From assembly GCA_025361335.1 (NCBI GenBank), contig JANYAK010000038.1, forward strand, positions 26,114 to 90,113: a stretch of DNA of 64,000 nucleotides, in the 5' to 3' direction. Numbering within the stretch: the stretch's first letter is position 1; every line of letters begins with the position of its first letter. The position numbers and the translations under genes are program-made. The notes beneath the pieces were generated by a model. The model was not told where the DNA came from. It searched no databases and saw only the letters and a program-made list of their open reading frames with translations. The DNA is from Coriobacteriia bacterium. GTDB lineage: Bacteria; Actinomycetota; Coriobacteriia; Anaerosomatales; PALSA-660. Positions 1 through 9,469 of the stretch are shown in pieces.

Positions 1-2383
1 TGGGCGGCGGCGTGTCGATCACTGACATCTCGCGCACTCCCGACAGCGCCATCTGCAGCGTACGCGGGATGGGCGTGGCCGACATCGCGAGCACATCGAC
101 CTGCTCGCGGAGGTTCTTCATGTGTTCCTTGTGCTGGACGCCGAACCGCTGCTCCTCGTCCACGATGATGAGGCCGAGGTCGTACGGCGTGACGTCCCGC
201 GACAGCAGTCGATGCGTGCCGACGAGGATATCGACGCTCTTGTCGGCGAACCCCGCCAGCGCGGCGTCTTGCTGGGCCTTCGACCGGAAGCGTGACAGGA
301 CCTCCACCCTGACAGGGAACGGCGCGAACCGGTCCGAGAAGGTCGTGAAGTGCTGCTGCGCGAGGATCGTCGTCGGACACAGCACCATGACCTGCTTGCC
401 GTCCTGAGTGGCTTTGAACGCGGCCCGGATGGCGACCTCCGTCTTGCCGTAGCCGACGTCGCCGCACACCAGCCGGTCCATCGGCTTGTCGGCCTCCATG
501 TCGGCCTTGACGTCGGCGATCGCGGCGAGCTGATCGGGCGTCTCCACGTACGGGAACGCGGCTTCCATCTCGGCCTGCCACGGCGTGTCCGGTCCGAACG
601 CGTAGCCCAGGGTCGTCGCGCGGCGGGCGTACAGGTCCACAAGGTCGAACGCGAGCTTGCGCGCCGCCGTCCGGGCCTTCGTGGTCGCGCGGCTCCAGTC
701 CGCCGTGTTGAGACGCGTGACCCGCGGAGCTGAGGCGTCGGAGCCGACGTACTTGGTCACGCGGTCGAGCTGCTCGACAGGCACGAACAGCTTGTCGCCC
801 TTCGCGTACTCCAAGTGCAGGTAGTCGCGCGCCGACCCCAGGACCTCCCGGCGAACGACATCCCGGAACAGCGCGATGCCGTGGGTCGCGTGCACCACGT
901 AGTCGCCGGGCTTGAACTCGAAGGTGAGCAGGGTCGGGTCCGAGGTGGGGCTCTTCCGGATCGACCGGGGGAAGGCGTCATCCACGCTCACCACGGCCAG
1001 CCGCGCGTCGGGGATGACGTACCCGGCCGGGACGTCAGCCACGGCCATGTGCACGACACGCTCCGCAAGCCCGCTGGGGGCGTCAGCGACGGTCCCCGGC
1101 TCGGCGTGCGGGGCGCCGGAATAGGTCACGACCGGCAGTCCCGCGTCGGCGAGCGAGGCGATGAGCGTCTCGCGCTGCCGCCTGTCATGCGAGGCGACCA
1201 CGACGCGGAACCCGGCCTCGAGAAGCGACCGAAGACCCGCGACGGTCTTGGACTCCCCGCCAGCCACCTCGGGACGGCGGCCGGCGAGCTCTCCGTCGAC
1301 CGCTCCCCCCGTGCGCAGCAGGGATAACAGGGTGAGCCGCTGTCGCCCGCCCAGGTCGACGTCTGCGGGCGACAGGAAGTAGCGGTCCGCGTCGAATCCG
1401 GCGGTGTGCGCGGCGGTCTCGGCCTCTTCCAGATGACGCACGGTGTCGTCGAAGAGGGCACGCGGCTCCACCACGACCACAAGGACACCCTTGGCGATGT
1501 AGTCGGTCGCGACGCCCATGTCCTTGTAGATGCGCGGCATGTACGCCTCGACGCCGTTGAAGTACACGCCCTGCTCCAGAAGCTCAAGGTCGTGCGCCAT
1601 CCACGGATCGGTCAGCGACTGCTCCTTGATCTCGCGGAACGCCGAGCGATAGCTGTGCGCCACGTCCTTGGCGATGCTGTTGGAGAGGCGCAGCTCCCTG
1701 CAGGGATAGACCTCCGTCTCGCCCGCATCTCCCACCGTCTGGCTCGTGCCGGGCACGTAGCGACGCAGCGTCTCGATCTCGTCGCCGAACAGCTCGGCCC
1801 TGACCGGAGAGTGTCCGTCGGACGGAAATACATCCAGCACTCCACCGCGCACGGCGAAACGGCCGGGCTCGTCAGCCACATCGACGCGCTCGTAGCCCAT
1901 GAGTGCGAGGCGCTCCGTCGCTTCGACGAGGTCGAGCGTGGCGCCCGCGCGAAGCACCAGCGGCTCATATGTCTCGGGTGCGCTGCGAGGAGCGACGAAG
2001 CGCATCAGCGACCGCGCCGAGGCCACCACGACGAGAGGGCGGCTCTCCTGGAGCGCGTGCAGCGCTCGCGCGCGCCGGCCGGCGATCTCGGGACGCGCCG
2101 GCTCTCGCGACCATGGCCACGTGGCCGGCATGGGCAATGTGAGCACTCGATCGAGGGGGAGGTACGCGGCGAGCTGGCGCGCGAAACGATCGGCGGCCTC
2201 GGCGCCCGAGACGACGACGAGCGTGGCGCGAGGGTCGGCACGGAAGTTCGCCGCGACGGTCAGGGGGCGCACCCCCGCGGGAGCGGCCAGCGTGAAGTCC
2301 GAACCGCCCGCGAGCGCCTCGCGGGCATGCGCGTATCCCGGCGCGCACTCGAGCCGGGCCGAGAGGTCTGCGAGAAGCGACAT
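1..2383 (-). CDS. mfd: Transcription-repair coupling factor Mfd, N-terminal 794 residues (3' end outside window)
   Basis: Mfd removes RNA polymerase stalled at DNA damage and recruits UvrA. The reading frame is open from an ATG at 2383 to the window edge, so about 350 C-terminal residues of a usual protein of about 1150 are missing. In order I read a UvrB-like N-terminal region, an RNA-polymerase-binding CarD-like module (near residues 475-540, with FKPGDYVVH) and the first helicase lobe with Walker A GDVGYGKTEVA (near 637) and the box II motif DEEQRFGV (near 743). The last visible residues are VIDTPPP, typical for this family. The gene continues past the left end. I see no frameshift in the visible part. 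Confidence 0.97.
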   Translation of the reverse strand, partial: MSLLADLSARLECAPGYAHAREALAGGSDFTLAAPAGVRPLTVAANFRADPRATLVVVSGAEAADRFARQLAAYLPLDRVLTLPMPATWPWSREPARPEIAGRRARALHALQESRPLVVVASARSLMRFVAPRSAPETYEPLVLRAGATLDLVEATERLALMGYERVDVADEPGRFAVRGGVLDVFPSDGHSPVRAELFGDEIETLRRYVPGTSQTVGDAGETEVYPCRELRLSNSIAKDVAHSYRSAFREIKEQSLTDPWMAHDLELLEQGVYFNGVEAYMPRIYKDMGVATDYIAKGVLVVVVEPRALFDDTVRHLEEAETAAHTAGFDADRYFLSPADVDLGGRQRLTLLSLLRTGGAVDGELAGRRPEVAGGESKTVAGLRSLLEAGFRVVVASHDRRQRETLIASLADAGLPVVTYSGAPHAEPGTVADAPSGLAERVVHMAVADVPAGYVIPDARLAVVSVDDAFPRSIRKSPTSDPTLLTFEFKPGDYVVHATHGIALFRDVVRREVLGSARDYLHLEYAKGDKLFVPVEQLDRVTKYVGSDASAPRVTRLNTADWSRATTKARTAARKLAFDLVDLYARRATTLGYAFGPDTPWQAEMEAAFPYVETPDQLAAIADVKADMEADKPMDRLVCGDVGYGKTEVAIRAAFKATQDGKQVMVLCPTTILAQQHFTTFSDRFAPFPVRVEVLSRFRSKAQQDAALAGFADKSVDILVGTHRLLSRDVTPYDLGLIIVDEEQRFGVQHKEHMKNLREQVDVLAMSATPIPRTLQMALSGVREMSVIDTPPP

Positions 2384-2582
2384 GGAGAGGGACCTTTCAC
2401 GGCGACGTGCGGGTCTCACGCGGGACTGGGCGATGTCGGTCGTACCAGCACAACGGCCCCGCGCCGGATACCGGGGCGGGGTGTGGTTGCGGGTGGAGGG
2501 TACGCCGCGCCAGCGACGGGGTCAAACCGGCCACGCCGGGCGGGCAGGAGCGCGGGCGGGCGGATGACAGGCGTGGCTCGCC

Positions 2583-2837
2583 CTAGGGGCGTCCCTCGAC
2601 CTTGCGCGCCGTGCCGACCGCCCCACCTGCGTGCTTGAAGTCGTCGACGTACTCGACCAGGTCGATCTGGCATCCCGGGCCGATCACGACCGTCTTGCCG
2701 CGGACGACCTTGCAGGTCGTCTCCTCCAGCCGCACCTCGTCGGCCTCGATCGTCTCCGCATACAGGTGCTTGTCCAAGAAGAAGGCGAACCCTTGGCCCT
2801 CGCGCACGTTGACGCGCTCGCCACCGAAGGCGCTCAT
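2583..2837 (-). CDS. Small conserved hypothetical protein, possibly bactofilin-related
   Basis: An 84-residue protein with no signal peptide or membrane segment. It reads as short beta strands with regular turns, including EADEVRLEETTCKVVRGKTV followed by IGPGCQIDLVEY. From memory, this phrase resembles the tail of polymer-forming (bactofilin-like) proteins of Gram-positive bacteria, but I cannot verify this here. The ATG at 2837 is chosen because the protein-like pattern starts there; no good ribosome binding site is visible, and an upstream TTG at 2864 is possible. It sits about 200 bases upstream of mfd on the same strand and is divergent from nth. The function is unknown. Confidence 0.55.
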   Translation of the reverse strand: MSAFGGERVNVREGQGFAFFLDKHLYAETIEADEVRLEETTCKVVRGKTVVIGPGCQIDLVEYVDDFKHAGGAVGTARKVEGRP

Positions 2838-2899
2838 GCGCGAGCGCCAAGGGTATCCTCGCAAGAGATGCGTACCCGCCGACGAACCGAGTCCGTCCC

Positions 2900-3568
2900 A
2901 TGCCGGAGATGACGGTCGAGACCCGCGCCCGCGAGATCATGCGCCGACTGGGCGATCTCTACCCGGCAGCGCATATCGCCCTGGACCACGATGGCGATCC
3001 GTGGCACCTCCTCGTGGCGGTCATCCTGTCCGCGCAGACGACCGACGTCGGCGTGAACAGGGTCACGCCGGTGCTCTTCGCCCGCTTCCCCGGACCACGC
3101 GAGCTGGCGGCGGCCGACATCCTCGAGGTCGAGGACATCGTTCGCCCCACGGGCTTCTACCACAACAAGACGAAGTCGATCATGGGAAGCGCACGCATGG
3201 TGATCGCCGAGTTCGGAGGCCATGTCCCGGACACGATGGACGACCTCATGCGGCTGCCCGGCGTGGCGCGCAAGACGGCCAACATCGTCATCAGCAATGC
3301 GTTCGGACGTGTCGAGGGGATAGCCGTCGACACCCATGTGTTCCGGCTCGCGCATCGTCTCGGCCTGTCGGGCGAGAACGACCCGAACAAGGTCGAGAGG
3401 GACCTGTGTGCGCTGATCCCACGCGAGGAGTGGTTCCACGTGAACTACCGGTTCATCGATCATGGGCGCGCCGTCTGCACCGCCAAGCGACCGATCTGTG
3501 GAGCATGCGCGCTGTCGGACCTCTGTCCGAGCGCATTCGAGGTCCTCGGCTGGCGAGAGAGCGCCTAG
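2900..3568 (+). CDS. nth: Endonuclease III (DNA glycosylase/AP lyase)
   Basis: A 222-residue base-excision repair enzyme that removes oxidised pyrimidines and cuts the abasic strand. The helix-hairpin-helix reads LPGVARKTANIV, with the catalytic lysine at residue 125 and the catalytic aspartate at 144 in AVDTHVFRL. The C-terminal [4Fe-4S] ligands are C193, C200, C203 and C209 (C-X6-C-X2-C-X5-C), the standard spacing. The length is normal for the family. It is a single gene convergent with the redoxin-like gene that follows. Confidence 0.96.
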   Translation: MPEMTVETRAREIMRRLGDLYPAAHIALDHDGDPWHLLVAVILSAQTTDVGVNRVTPVLFARFPGPRELAAADILEVEDIVRPTGFYHNKTKSIMGSARMVIAEFGGHVPDTMDDLMRLPGVARKTANIVISNAFGRVEGIAVDTHVFRLAHRLGLSGENDPNKVERDLCALIPREEWFHVNYRFIDHGRAVCTAKRPICGACALSDLCPSAFEVLGWRESA

Positions 3569-3599
3569 GTCCGACCGCCTGAGAAGCGCCGCGCCCGTG

Positions 3600-4061
3600 T
3601 CACTCTTCGGCCTCGGCCAGCGCCTCGGCGAGCAGCCGCACCTTCGCCGCGTCGACGTTGCCCGACTCCCGCCACACCACCCTGCCATGCGCCCCCACCA
3701 GGAACGCGTGGACGTTGCGGCGGTCTGGGATCCCGAGTAAACGAGTGAGTGTGCGCAGGTCGGTGTACGCCGTGATCACGTGCTGCCTTTCCGATAGCTC
3801 AGGGATCGCCGCGCGCATGCCGCCGTCGATGTAGGGCCGGGCCGGCGCGTATCCCCGAGCGAGCGCCGGCATCTCCCAGACCGTGAGGTCGGGATACGAG
3901 TCGGCCAACTCCTCCGCCGCCGCCTTCCACCTGTCGACGATCGACTGATGCCGTCTCTGGAACGCGACGATGAGCAGGTGCCGTCCGGGAGGCAGGTCGT
4001 CGGGCAGGCGATATCGACGGCCCTCGAGGTCGCGCGCCTCGACTGTGGGGAAGCGATCCAT
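3600..4061 (-). CDS. Thioredoxin-fold (redoxin-like) protein without a CXXC motif
   Basis: A 153-residue protein with the strand-helix order of a peroxiredoxin or redoxin: an N-terminal region EARDLEGRRYRLPDDL, then HLLIVAFQRRHQSIVDRW, and a late strand HAFLVGAHGRVVWRESG. The place where a redox CXXC would sit reads FQRRHQS, so thiol chemistry is unlikely. ATP10-like and similar degenerate redoxins share this layout (recollection). The start is set at the ATG at 4061, where the fold begins; an in-frame start at 4100 would add 13 residues without homology. It lies 40 bases downstream of the DUF554 gene and is probably co-transcribed with it. Confidence 0.6.
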   Translation of the reverse strand: MDRFPTVEARDLEGRRYRLPDDLPPGRHLLIVAFQRRHQSIVDRWKAAAEELADSYPDLTVWEMPALARGYAPARPYIDGGMRAAIPELSERQHVITAYTDLRTLTRLLGIPDRRNVHAFLVGAHGRVVWRESGNVDAAKVRLLAEALAEAEE

Positions 4062-4101
4062 TCTCACGTTGTACCCGATAACGCCCCCGAGCCCGGGCAC
4101 G

Positions 4102-4839
4102 CTATCCCAGGAACGCTCCCAGCACCCCCGCGACGATCACGGCGGGCATGAGGTTGCCCACCGGCAGGCGCTTGATGTCCATCAGGTCGAGGCCGATCGC
4201 GAGGATGAGCGTGCCGCCCACGGTGGACATCTCCCGCACGACCGGGTCGGTGAGGAGCGGTTGAAGCCCGTGCGCCCCCAGGGCGATCCCGCCCTGAACG
4301 ATCAGTATCGGGATGACGGAGAATCCCACGCCGATGCCGAGCGCCGAGGCCAGGGCGACGGACGCGATACCATCGAGCAGCGACTTGAGATAGAGCAGGT
4401 TCGGCGAGCCGAGACCGTCCTGGAGCGATCCGATGATGGTCATGGTGCCCACGCAGTACAGCAGCGACGCGGCGACGAACCCTTCGACCATGTGGTGCTC
4501 GCCCTCACCCGACGCCGCGAACGCGGGGATGCGATACGCGGTAGCGCGCAGCCACTGGCCGAAGCGCTCCAGCCAGGCCTCGACGCCTATCGCCTCTCCG
4601 ATGAGGCCGCCGACCACCAGCGACACGACGAGGACGAGGACGGCGTACCTCGATCCGGCCGCGTCCGCCTTGATCAGCCCCCCGATGACCATGACCCCGC
4701 CTATCGAGAAGGTCGACAGCCCGAGGGCGACGAAAGCGATCCTGCGGAACCGGTCCGCGATGAAGCGACCGAAGATGAGGCCGATCGCGGTGCCCGCGAG
4801 CACCGCCACGACGTTCGTGATAACGCCGAGCCCTGGCAC
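4102..4839 (-). CDS. DUF554 family membrane protein
   Basis: A 245-residue polytopic membrane protein with about seven hydrophobic segments. The opening GLGVITNVVAVLAGTAIGLI and the later GGVMVIGGLIKAD and QGGIALGAHGLQPLL are hallmarks of the DUF554 (YdfK-like) family, whose transport role is not established. It starts at a GTG at 4839, immediately after the stop of the upstream NYN gene (TAG at 4842-4840), so the two are translationally coupled. Confidence 0.85.
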   Translation of the reverse strand: MPGLGVITNVVAVLAGTAIGLIFGRFIADRFRRIAFVALGLSTFSIGGVMVIGGLIKADAAGSRYAVLVLVVSLVVGGLIGEAIGVEAWLERFGQWLRATAYRIPAFAASGEGEHHMVEGFVAASLLYCVGTMTIIGSLQDGLGSPNLLYLKSLLDGIASVALASALGIGVGFSVIPILIVQGGIALGAHGLQPLLTDPVVREMSTVGGTLILAIGLDLMDIKRLPVGNLMPAVIVAGVLGAFLG

Positions 4840-5325
4840 CTACTCGTCCTCCTTGGGAAGCCACATGTCCGCGAGCTCGCGAGTGATGTTCTCATGACCC
4901 TTGGGCAGTCCGCCGTGCGCGTGTCTGCGTGCCGGTCTGCGGGTGGAGGGCGCCGGCGGCGCGTCCTCGAAGATGGTCGAGACCGGCCGCACGCCAACGG
5001 ACCTCCCCGCGTGTTCCCGCACGCGCGAGCGCAGTTCCCGGTCGGCGGTCACGACGACCACGTCGCCGCGGGCGGCGATCGCCATGTCCACGATGACGTC
5101 GTCGGCGCTGCCGTCACCTGAGAACCGCACGTGGACGTTGCCATGGACCTCGTCCGCACGCAGGGCTCCCCCGTCGAACACGATGGTCACGGGACCGACT
5201 CCCAGCAACTCGCGCCCGCGCGCCGACATGCGCCGCACCAGCGCGAGCCGCTGGGAGTCGCGGTCGAGGCGGCGCGTGGCGTCGTCAGCCATGGTCACGT
5301 TGTAGCCGTCGATGAGATAGCGCAT
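4840..5325 (-). CDS. NYN domain (YacP-like) putative ribonuclease
   Basis: A 161-residue protein opening with MRYLIDGYNVTM, the signature of the NYN/YacP group of PIN-like nucleases. Acidic residues expected for metal binding appear in LIDGYN, in IVFDGG, in DDVIVDMAI and in VVVTADRELRSR. B. subtilis Rae1 (YacP) cuts mRNA on the ribosome; whether this protein does the same is inference. A tail after residue 120 is rich in proline, arginine and histidine. It is followed at once by the DUF554 gene. Confidence 0.85.
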   Translation of the reverse strand: MRYLIDGYNVTMADDATRRLDRDSQRLALVRRMSARGRELLGVGPVTIVFDGGALRADEVHGNVHVRFSGDGSADDVIVDMAIAARGDVVVVTADRELRSRVREHAGRSVGVRPVSTIFEDAPPAPSTRRPARRHAHGGLPKGHENITRELADMWLPKEDE

Positions 5326-5394
5326 CGCACCATGGTACGCCTGCGAACCGACCGATGCGGCTGTCCCCGTCTCCCGAAGGGTGGACGGGCGAGC

Positions 5395-6183
5395 CTACTT
5401 CGACTCGGACGTGCCGACGCGGAACGACTTCGCCAGGCTCTCCGCCATCGTCACGAACTCGGACGGCATCATGATGATGGTCGTGGTGTTCTGCTCGGCG
5501 CCGACCTCGGTGATCATCTGCATGCGCCGCAGCTCGAGCCCGAGCGGATTCTCCGTGATGATCTTCGCGGCGTCGGCCAGCTTCGACGACGACTCCAGCT
5601 CCGCCTCGGCCTTGATGATGCGCGCGCGCTTCTCGCGCATGGCCTGGGCCTCCTGGGCCATCGCACGCTGCATGCTGACGGGGATCTCGACGTCCTTCAT
5701 CTCGACCATCTCGACCTTGACGCCCCACGGCTCGGTCGCCTGGTCGACGACCGCCTGGAGCGCTTCGTTGATCTTGTCACGCTCCTTGAGGACCTCGTCC
5801 AGCACGTGCTGGCCGATGATGTTGCGGAGGCTCGTCAGCGCCACCTGATAGGACGCGGCGTAGTAGTTGGCCACGCCGACGACCGCTTTGATCGGGTCCG
5901 ATATCTTGAGCCATACGACCGCGTTCACCTTGACGGTGACCGAGTCTTTCGTGATGGACTCCTGGCTCTCCATGTCCACGGTCATGGTCCGCAGGTCCAT
6001 CTTGCGCTGCGTCTCTATCCCGAGCGGTATGAGCCAGTACAGGCCCGGTCCCCGCAGGCCCTTCAGACGCCCGAGCCGAAACACCACGGCGCGCTCGTAT
6101 TCGTTCGCGACGCGCAGGCCGGAGAGCGCCACGGCTACCAACACGACGACCGGCAATACGAGAAACGCCAGTAGAATGTCCAC
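5395..6183 (-). CDS. Slipin (stomatin/SPFH family membrane protein)
   Basis: A 262-residue protein with one N-terminal membrane anchor (residues 3-22) followed by an SPFH/Band 7 domain. Family features include the opening NEYERAVVFRLGRLKG, GPGLYWLIPLGIE and the segment KDSVTVKVNAVVWLKISDP. A charged coiled-coil (MREKRARIIKAEAELES) and a conserved tail with MMPSEFVTM close the protein. Slipins scaffold membrane microdomains and often act with an NfeD protease partner; no nfeD is adjacent here. The GTG start at 6183 is preceded by a GGAGGGGG ribosome binding site. A TATGAT element at 6225-6230 (minus strand) could be its -10 box. Confidence 0.93.
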   Translation of the reverse strand: MDILLAFLVLPVVVLVAVALSGLRVANEYERAVVFRLGRLKGLRGPGLYWLIPLGIETQRKMDLRTMTVDMESQESITKDSVTVKVNAVVWLKISDPIKAVVGVANYYAASYQVALTSLRNIIGQHVLDEVLKERDKINEALQAVVDQATEPWGVKVEMVEMKDVEIPVSMQRAMAQEAQAMREKRARIIKAEAELESSSKLADAAKIITENPLGLELRRMQMITEVGAEQNTTTIIMMPSEFVTMAESLAKSFRVGTSESK

Positions 6184-6351
6184 TTGGGATCCCCCTCCAA
6201 AGCACCGATGGAACCACGGCCATCATCATAGCGCCCGACGGCCGGGAGCGGAGGCGCCGGCATCCGAACGCTTACGATGGATAGCCGCGCGCACGGGTAT
6301 CCTATCGGGAGACTCGGACGCACGCCCTTCCAGACGATGGGAGCCTTTCTG

Positions 6352-8106
6352 ATGGCGTCCTCACGGCTGTCGGATGCCGCGTCTCTCTACCTGCGACAGC
6401 ATGCGGACGATCCGGTCGATTGGTACGAGTGGGGCCCCGCGGCGTTCGAGGCCGCGCAGTCGGCACAGCGGCCGATCTTCCTGTCCGTCGGCTACTCGGC
6501 ATGTCACTGGTGCCACGTCATGCAGCGAGAGTCGTTCCGCGATCCCGAGACGGCCGAGCTGCTCAACCGGCGCTTCGTGCCCGTGAAGGTCGACCGCGAG
6601 CTGCGGCCCGATGTCGACGCCCTCTACATGGACTACGTCGTCGCGACCACCGGGCACGGCGGCTGGCCGATGTCGCTGGTGCTGACCCCCGACCTCCTGC
6701 CTCTGCTGGGCGGCACGTACTTCCCCAAGGAGCCGATGGGGGACCTGCCGTCGCTGTGCGGAGTCCTGAACGCGGCCGACGAGGCCTTCAGCGCGGGCGG
6801 CGGCGATCTCGAGCGCGTCTCGCAAGCCTCGCTCGCCTTCCTGCGCGAGCAGGCCGGACCCAGGCCTGCCCGAGAGCTCGACCGGGGCACCCTCGACACC
6901 GCCGCGGAGTACCTCCTGCGCTCGGTCGATACCGAGTCCGGCGGGTTCGGGACCGGGACCAAGTTCCCCGAGGCCCCGCTGCTGCTGTTCCTCGCCCGCT
7001 ACCAGTCGCTCGCCCCGGACCCCGGGATCGCCTGGTCCATCGAGACCACGCTCACGTCGATGATCCGCGGCGGCGTCTACGACCAAGCCGGAGGGGGGCT
7101 CTTCCGATACGCCGTGGACCGTCGCTGGCGGACGCCGCACTTCGAGAAGATGCTCTACGACAACGGTCTGCTGCTGTCGTCGCTGGCCGCCGCCGCCCCG
7201 CTTGCCTCCGACGACGCCGTGCGGGCCGAGTATGCGCATGTGGCTCACCAGACAGCTCTGTTCCTACGGCGTGAGCTGACGGCGCCGGAGGGTGGCCTGT
7301 ACGCGTCGCTGGCGGCCGACACCGCCGGGCTCGAGGGCGCCACCTACCTGTGGACCAGAGCTCAGCTCGAGACGGCGCTCGCACCGGCCGCGTACCGGGT
7401 CGCGCTCGCTCACCTCGGCGCCGACTCGGTGACGGAGCCGTTCACGCTCACTCGGTCGCGAGGTCGCGACGCAGACGCCGATGTCGTCGACGGCGTGCTC
7501 GAGTTCATCGCGGGGGACCGTGCGCGACGGCCGCAGCCGGAAGCCGACACCAAGGTCGTGACCTCGTGGAACATGATCGCCGCGCGCGGCCTCATGGAGG
7601 CGGGGATGGCCTTCAGCGACTCCGGGATGTCCGCCCTCGGATTGGAGACCCTCGTCTCGGTTCTCGACATGTCGCTGTCCGCCGGGACACTGCGACATGT
7701 CGCCGATGACCCTTCGGTCGCCGACGTCCGCCTCATCGAGGATCACGCTCACGCCGCGGCCGCGTGCCTGACAGCTCATCAGGCGACGGGCGACCCGGTA
7801 TGGATCGACCGAGCCGCTTTCCTGCATCGAGAGACGCTGCGGAGGTTCGCGGACGGGGACGCGCTCTATATGACGCCCGCCGGCACCGAGCTCCCCGTCA
7901 GGCCTCGCGAGCAGGGCGACCAGCCGACTCCGTCGGGCGCCGCCACCGCTGTCGAGAACGCCTTGTTGCTGGCGGAGGCGACCGGCGATGAGGGATACCG
8001 GGAGTTCGCGCGGCAGGCGATCCGCCGATTCTGGGCCCTGGCCGACGCCGCGCCCGAGCATGCGGGAAAGGCGCTCGAGTGCGCCGCCCGGATGGCCGGA
8101 GCCTGA
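6352..8106 (+). CDS. DUF255 (YyaL-type) thioredoxin-fold / glycosidase-like protein
   Basis: A 584-residue member of the DUF255/YyaL family: an N-terminal thioredoxin-like domain followed by a (alpha/alpha)6-barrel region. The family box GYSACHWCHVMQRESF contains a CXXC (C51, C54), and later blocks such as GGTYFPKE, GGGLFRYAVD, HFEKMLYDN and TSWNMIAARGL are typical. The reaction is not established. The ATG at 6352 is chosen because GGGAG lies 8 bases before it; upstream in-frame ATGs at 6277 and 6337 lack that. At 584 residues it is somewhat shorter than many relatives (recollection). Confidence 0.9.
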   Translation: MASSRLSDAASLYLRQHADDPVDWYEWGPAAFEAAQSAQRPIFLSVGYSACHWCHVMQRESFRDPETAELLNRRFVPVKVDRELRPDVDALYMDYVVATTGHGGWPMSLVLTPDLLPLLGGTYFPKEPMGDLPSLCGVLNAADEAFSAGGGDLERVSQASLAFLREQAGPRPARELDRGTLDTAAEYLLRSVDTESGGFGTGTKFPEAPLLLFLARYQSLAPDPGIAWSIETTLTSMIRGGVYDQAGGGLFRYAVDRRWRTPHFEKMLYDNGLLLSSLAAAAPLASDDAVRAEYAHVAHQTALFLRRELTAPEGGLYASLAADTAGLEGATYLWTRAQLETALAPAAYRVALAHLGADSVTEPFTLTRSRGRDADADVVDGVLEFIAGDRARRPQPEADTKVVTSWNMIAARGLMEAGMAFSDSGMSALGLETLVSVLDMSLSAGTLRHVADDPSVADVRLIEDHAHAAAACLTAHQATGDPVWIDRAAFLHRETLRRFADGDALYMTPAGTELPVRPREQGDQPTPSGAATAVENALLLAEATGDEGYREFARQAIRRFWALADAAPEHAGKALECAARMAGA

Positions 8107-8121
8107 AGCCGCCCCGGCGCG

Positions 8122-9336
8122 CTATCGTCGCCCGCGACGCCTTCCCATGACGCGACCGCCGAAGGCGCGGCGCTTCTTGCGCGCCGTCAAGCGCCCGGCG
8201 CGAGGGACGGCACGTTCCCGGTACGGGAATCCCTCGAGCTCCTCGACCGGGATCTCGGAGTCGATCAGCATCTCGATCGCGTCGAGGTCGGGGAACTCCA
8301 TGATGGACACGAACGTGAACGCGGTGCCGCTGGCTCCCGCTCGCGCGGTGCGACCGATGCGGTGCACGTAGTCCTCGGGGCTGTTCGGCACGTCGTAGTT
8401 GACCACGTGGCTGATGTCGTCGACGTCGATGCCGCGGCTCATCACGTCCGTCGCCACGAGCACGCGGATCCGGCCGTCGCGGAACCGTTCAAGCGCCTTG
8501 GTGCGCTGCTCCTGCGACCGGTCGGAGTGCATCGCGGTCGCCTTCACCCCCGCGCGCTCCAGCGCGCTGACGACGGCGTCGGCGCGCTGCTTCGTGCGCG
8601 TGAACACGAGCGTCCGGTCGAAGTCTCCGTGCGCCTTCATGAGCGCGACCATCAGGTCGACCTTCTGCGAGTCGTCGACCGGGTAGAGCGCCTGGTGGAT
8701 GGCCTCGATGGGGGTCCCGGTGGGAGCCACGTCCACACGCACGGGGTCGACCAGGTTCTTGTTCACTATTCGCAGGACCTCAGGCGCCATCGTGGCGGAG
8801 AACAGGAGCGTCTGCCGCTTGTGAGGCAACTGCGCCAGGATGCGGCGGACGTCGGGCCAAAAGCCCATATCGAGCATGCGGTCGGCTTCGTCGAGAACGA
8901 GGATCTCCACCCGGCCGAGGTCGGCCGCCTTGCGGTTCACGAGGTCGAGCAACCGCCCGGGCGTGGCGACCAGCATGTCGACGCCCTTCTTCAGCGCCGC
9001 CGTCTGCGGATCGATCGGCACGCCTCCCAGTGCCGCAAGCACGCGATGTCCCGTATGCGCGGCCACCGCGGTGGAGAACACCTCGATCTGCTGCGCGAGC
9101 TCGCGCGTCGGCGAGACCACCAGGATGCGGAGCACTCCCTCGGCGGGGATCCTCTGGAACGCCGGCAGGACGAACGCCGCCGTCTTGCCGGTGCCCGTCT
9201 GCGCACACCCCACGACGTCGCGGCCCTCGAGCACCAGCGGGATGGCCTGAGCCTGGATGGGCGTCGGCTCGACGTAGCCGAGCGCCGCGACGGCATTGGT
9301 GAGTTCGGGCGTGAGACCGAGTGGATCGAAGGACAT
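8122..9336 (-). CDS. DEAD-box RNA helicase (RhlE-like)
   Basis: A 404-residue ATP-dependent RNA helicase with the full set of motifs: the Q motif (EPTPIQAQAIP), AQTGTGKT, PTRELAQQ, TPGRLLD, VLDEADRMLDMGF, SAT, and HRIGRTARAG. A short basic tail rich in arginine follows, which usually aids RNA binding. The ATG at 9336 is chosen because AGGAAG lies 7 bases upstream and the Q-motif region begins soon after; the longer open frame upstream has no helicase features. A promoter candidate lies about 100 bases upstream, giving a leader of about 90 bases, which is common for cold-responsive helicase genes. Confidence 0.94.
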   Translation of the reverse strand: MSFDPLGLTPELTNAVAALGYVEPTPIQAQAIPLVLEGRDVVGCAQTGTGKTAAFVLPAFQRIPAEGVLRILVVSPTRELAQQIEVFSTAVAAHTGHRVLAALGGVPIDPQTAALKKGVDMLVATPGRLLDLVNRKAADLGRVEILVLDEADRMLDMGFWPDVRRILAQLPHKRQTLLFSATMAPEVLRIVNKNLVDPVRVDVAPTGTPIEAIHQALYPVDDSQKVDLMVALMKAHGDFDRTLVFTRTKQRADAVVSALERAGVKATAMHSDRSQEQRTKALERFRDGRIRVLVATDVMSRGIDVDDISHVVNYDVPNSPEDYVHRIGRTARAGASGTAFTFVSIMEFPDLDAIEMLIDSEIPVEELEGFPYRERAVPRAGRLTARKKRRAFGGRVMGRRRGRR

Positions 9337-9433
9337 GGAGTGACTTCCTGCTGGATGCGTCGCCATCAAGGGCGGACCGATACGTGTGGCGAGCGCGGGT
9401 TCTACATTCCCAAAGGCACCCGGGGGTGGCCCG

Positions 9434-9463
9434 AGTATAGGGCAGTCGCCGAACCGGTGTCGA
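9434..9463 (-). promoter_or_regulatory. Candidate sigma-A promoter for the DEAD-box helicase gene
   Basis: On the minus strand I read TCGACA (9463-9458), an 18-base spacer and TATACT (9439-9434). Both boxes match the consensus at five of six positions. It would start transcription near 9427, leaving a leader of about 90 bases before the helicase ATG. It lies just after the 3' end of the upstream threonine aldolase gene, so the helicase probably has its own transcript. Confidence 0.5.
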
Positions 9464-9469
9464 TTCGCC

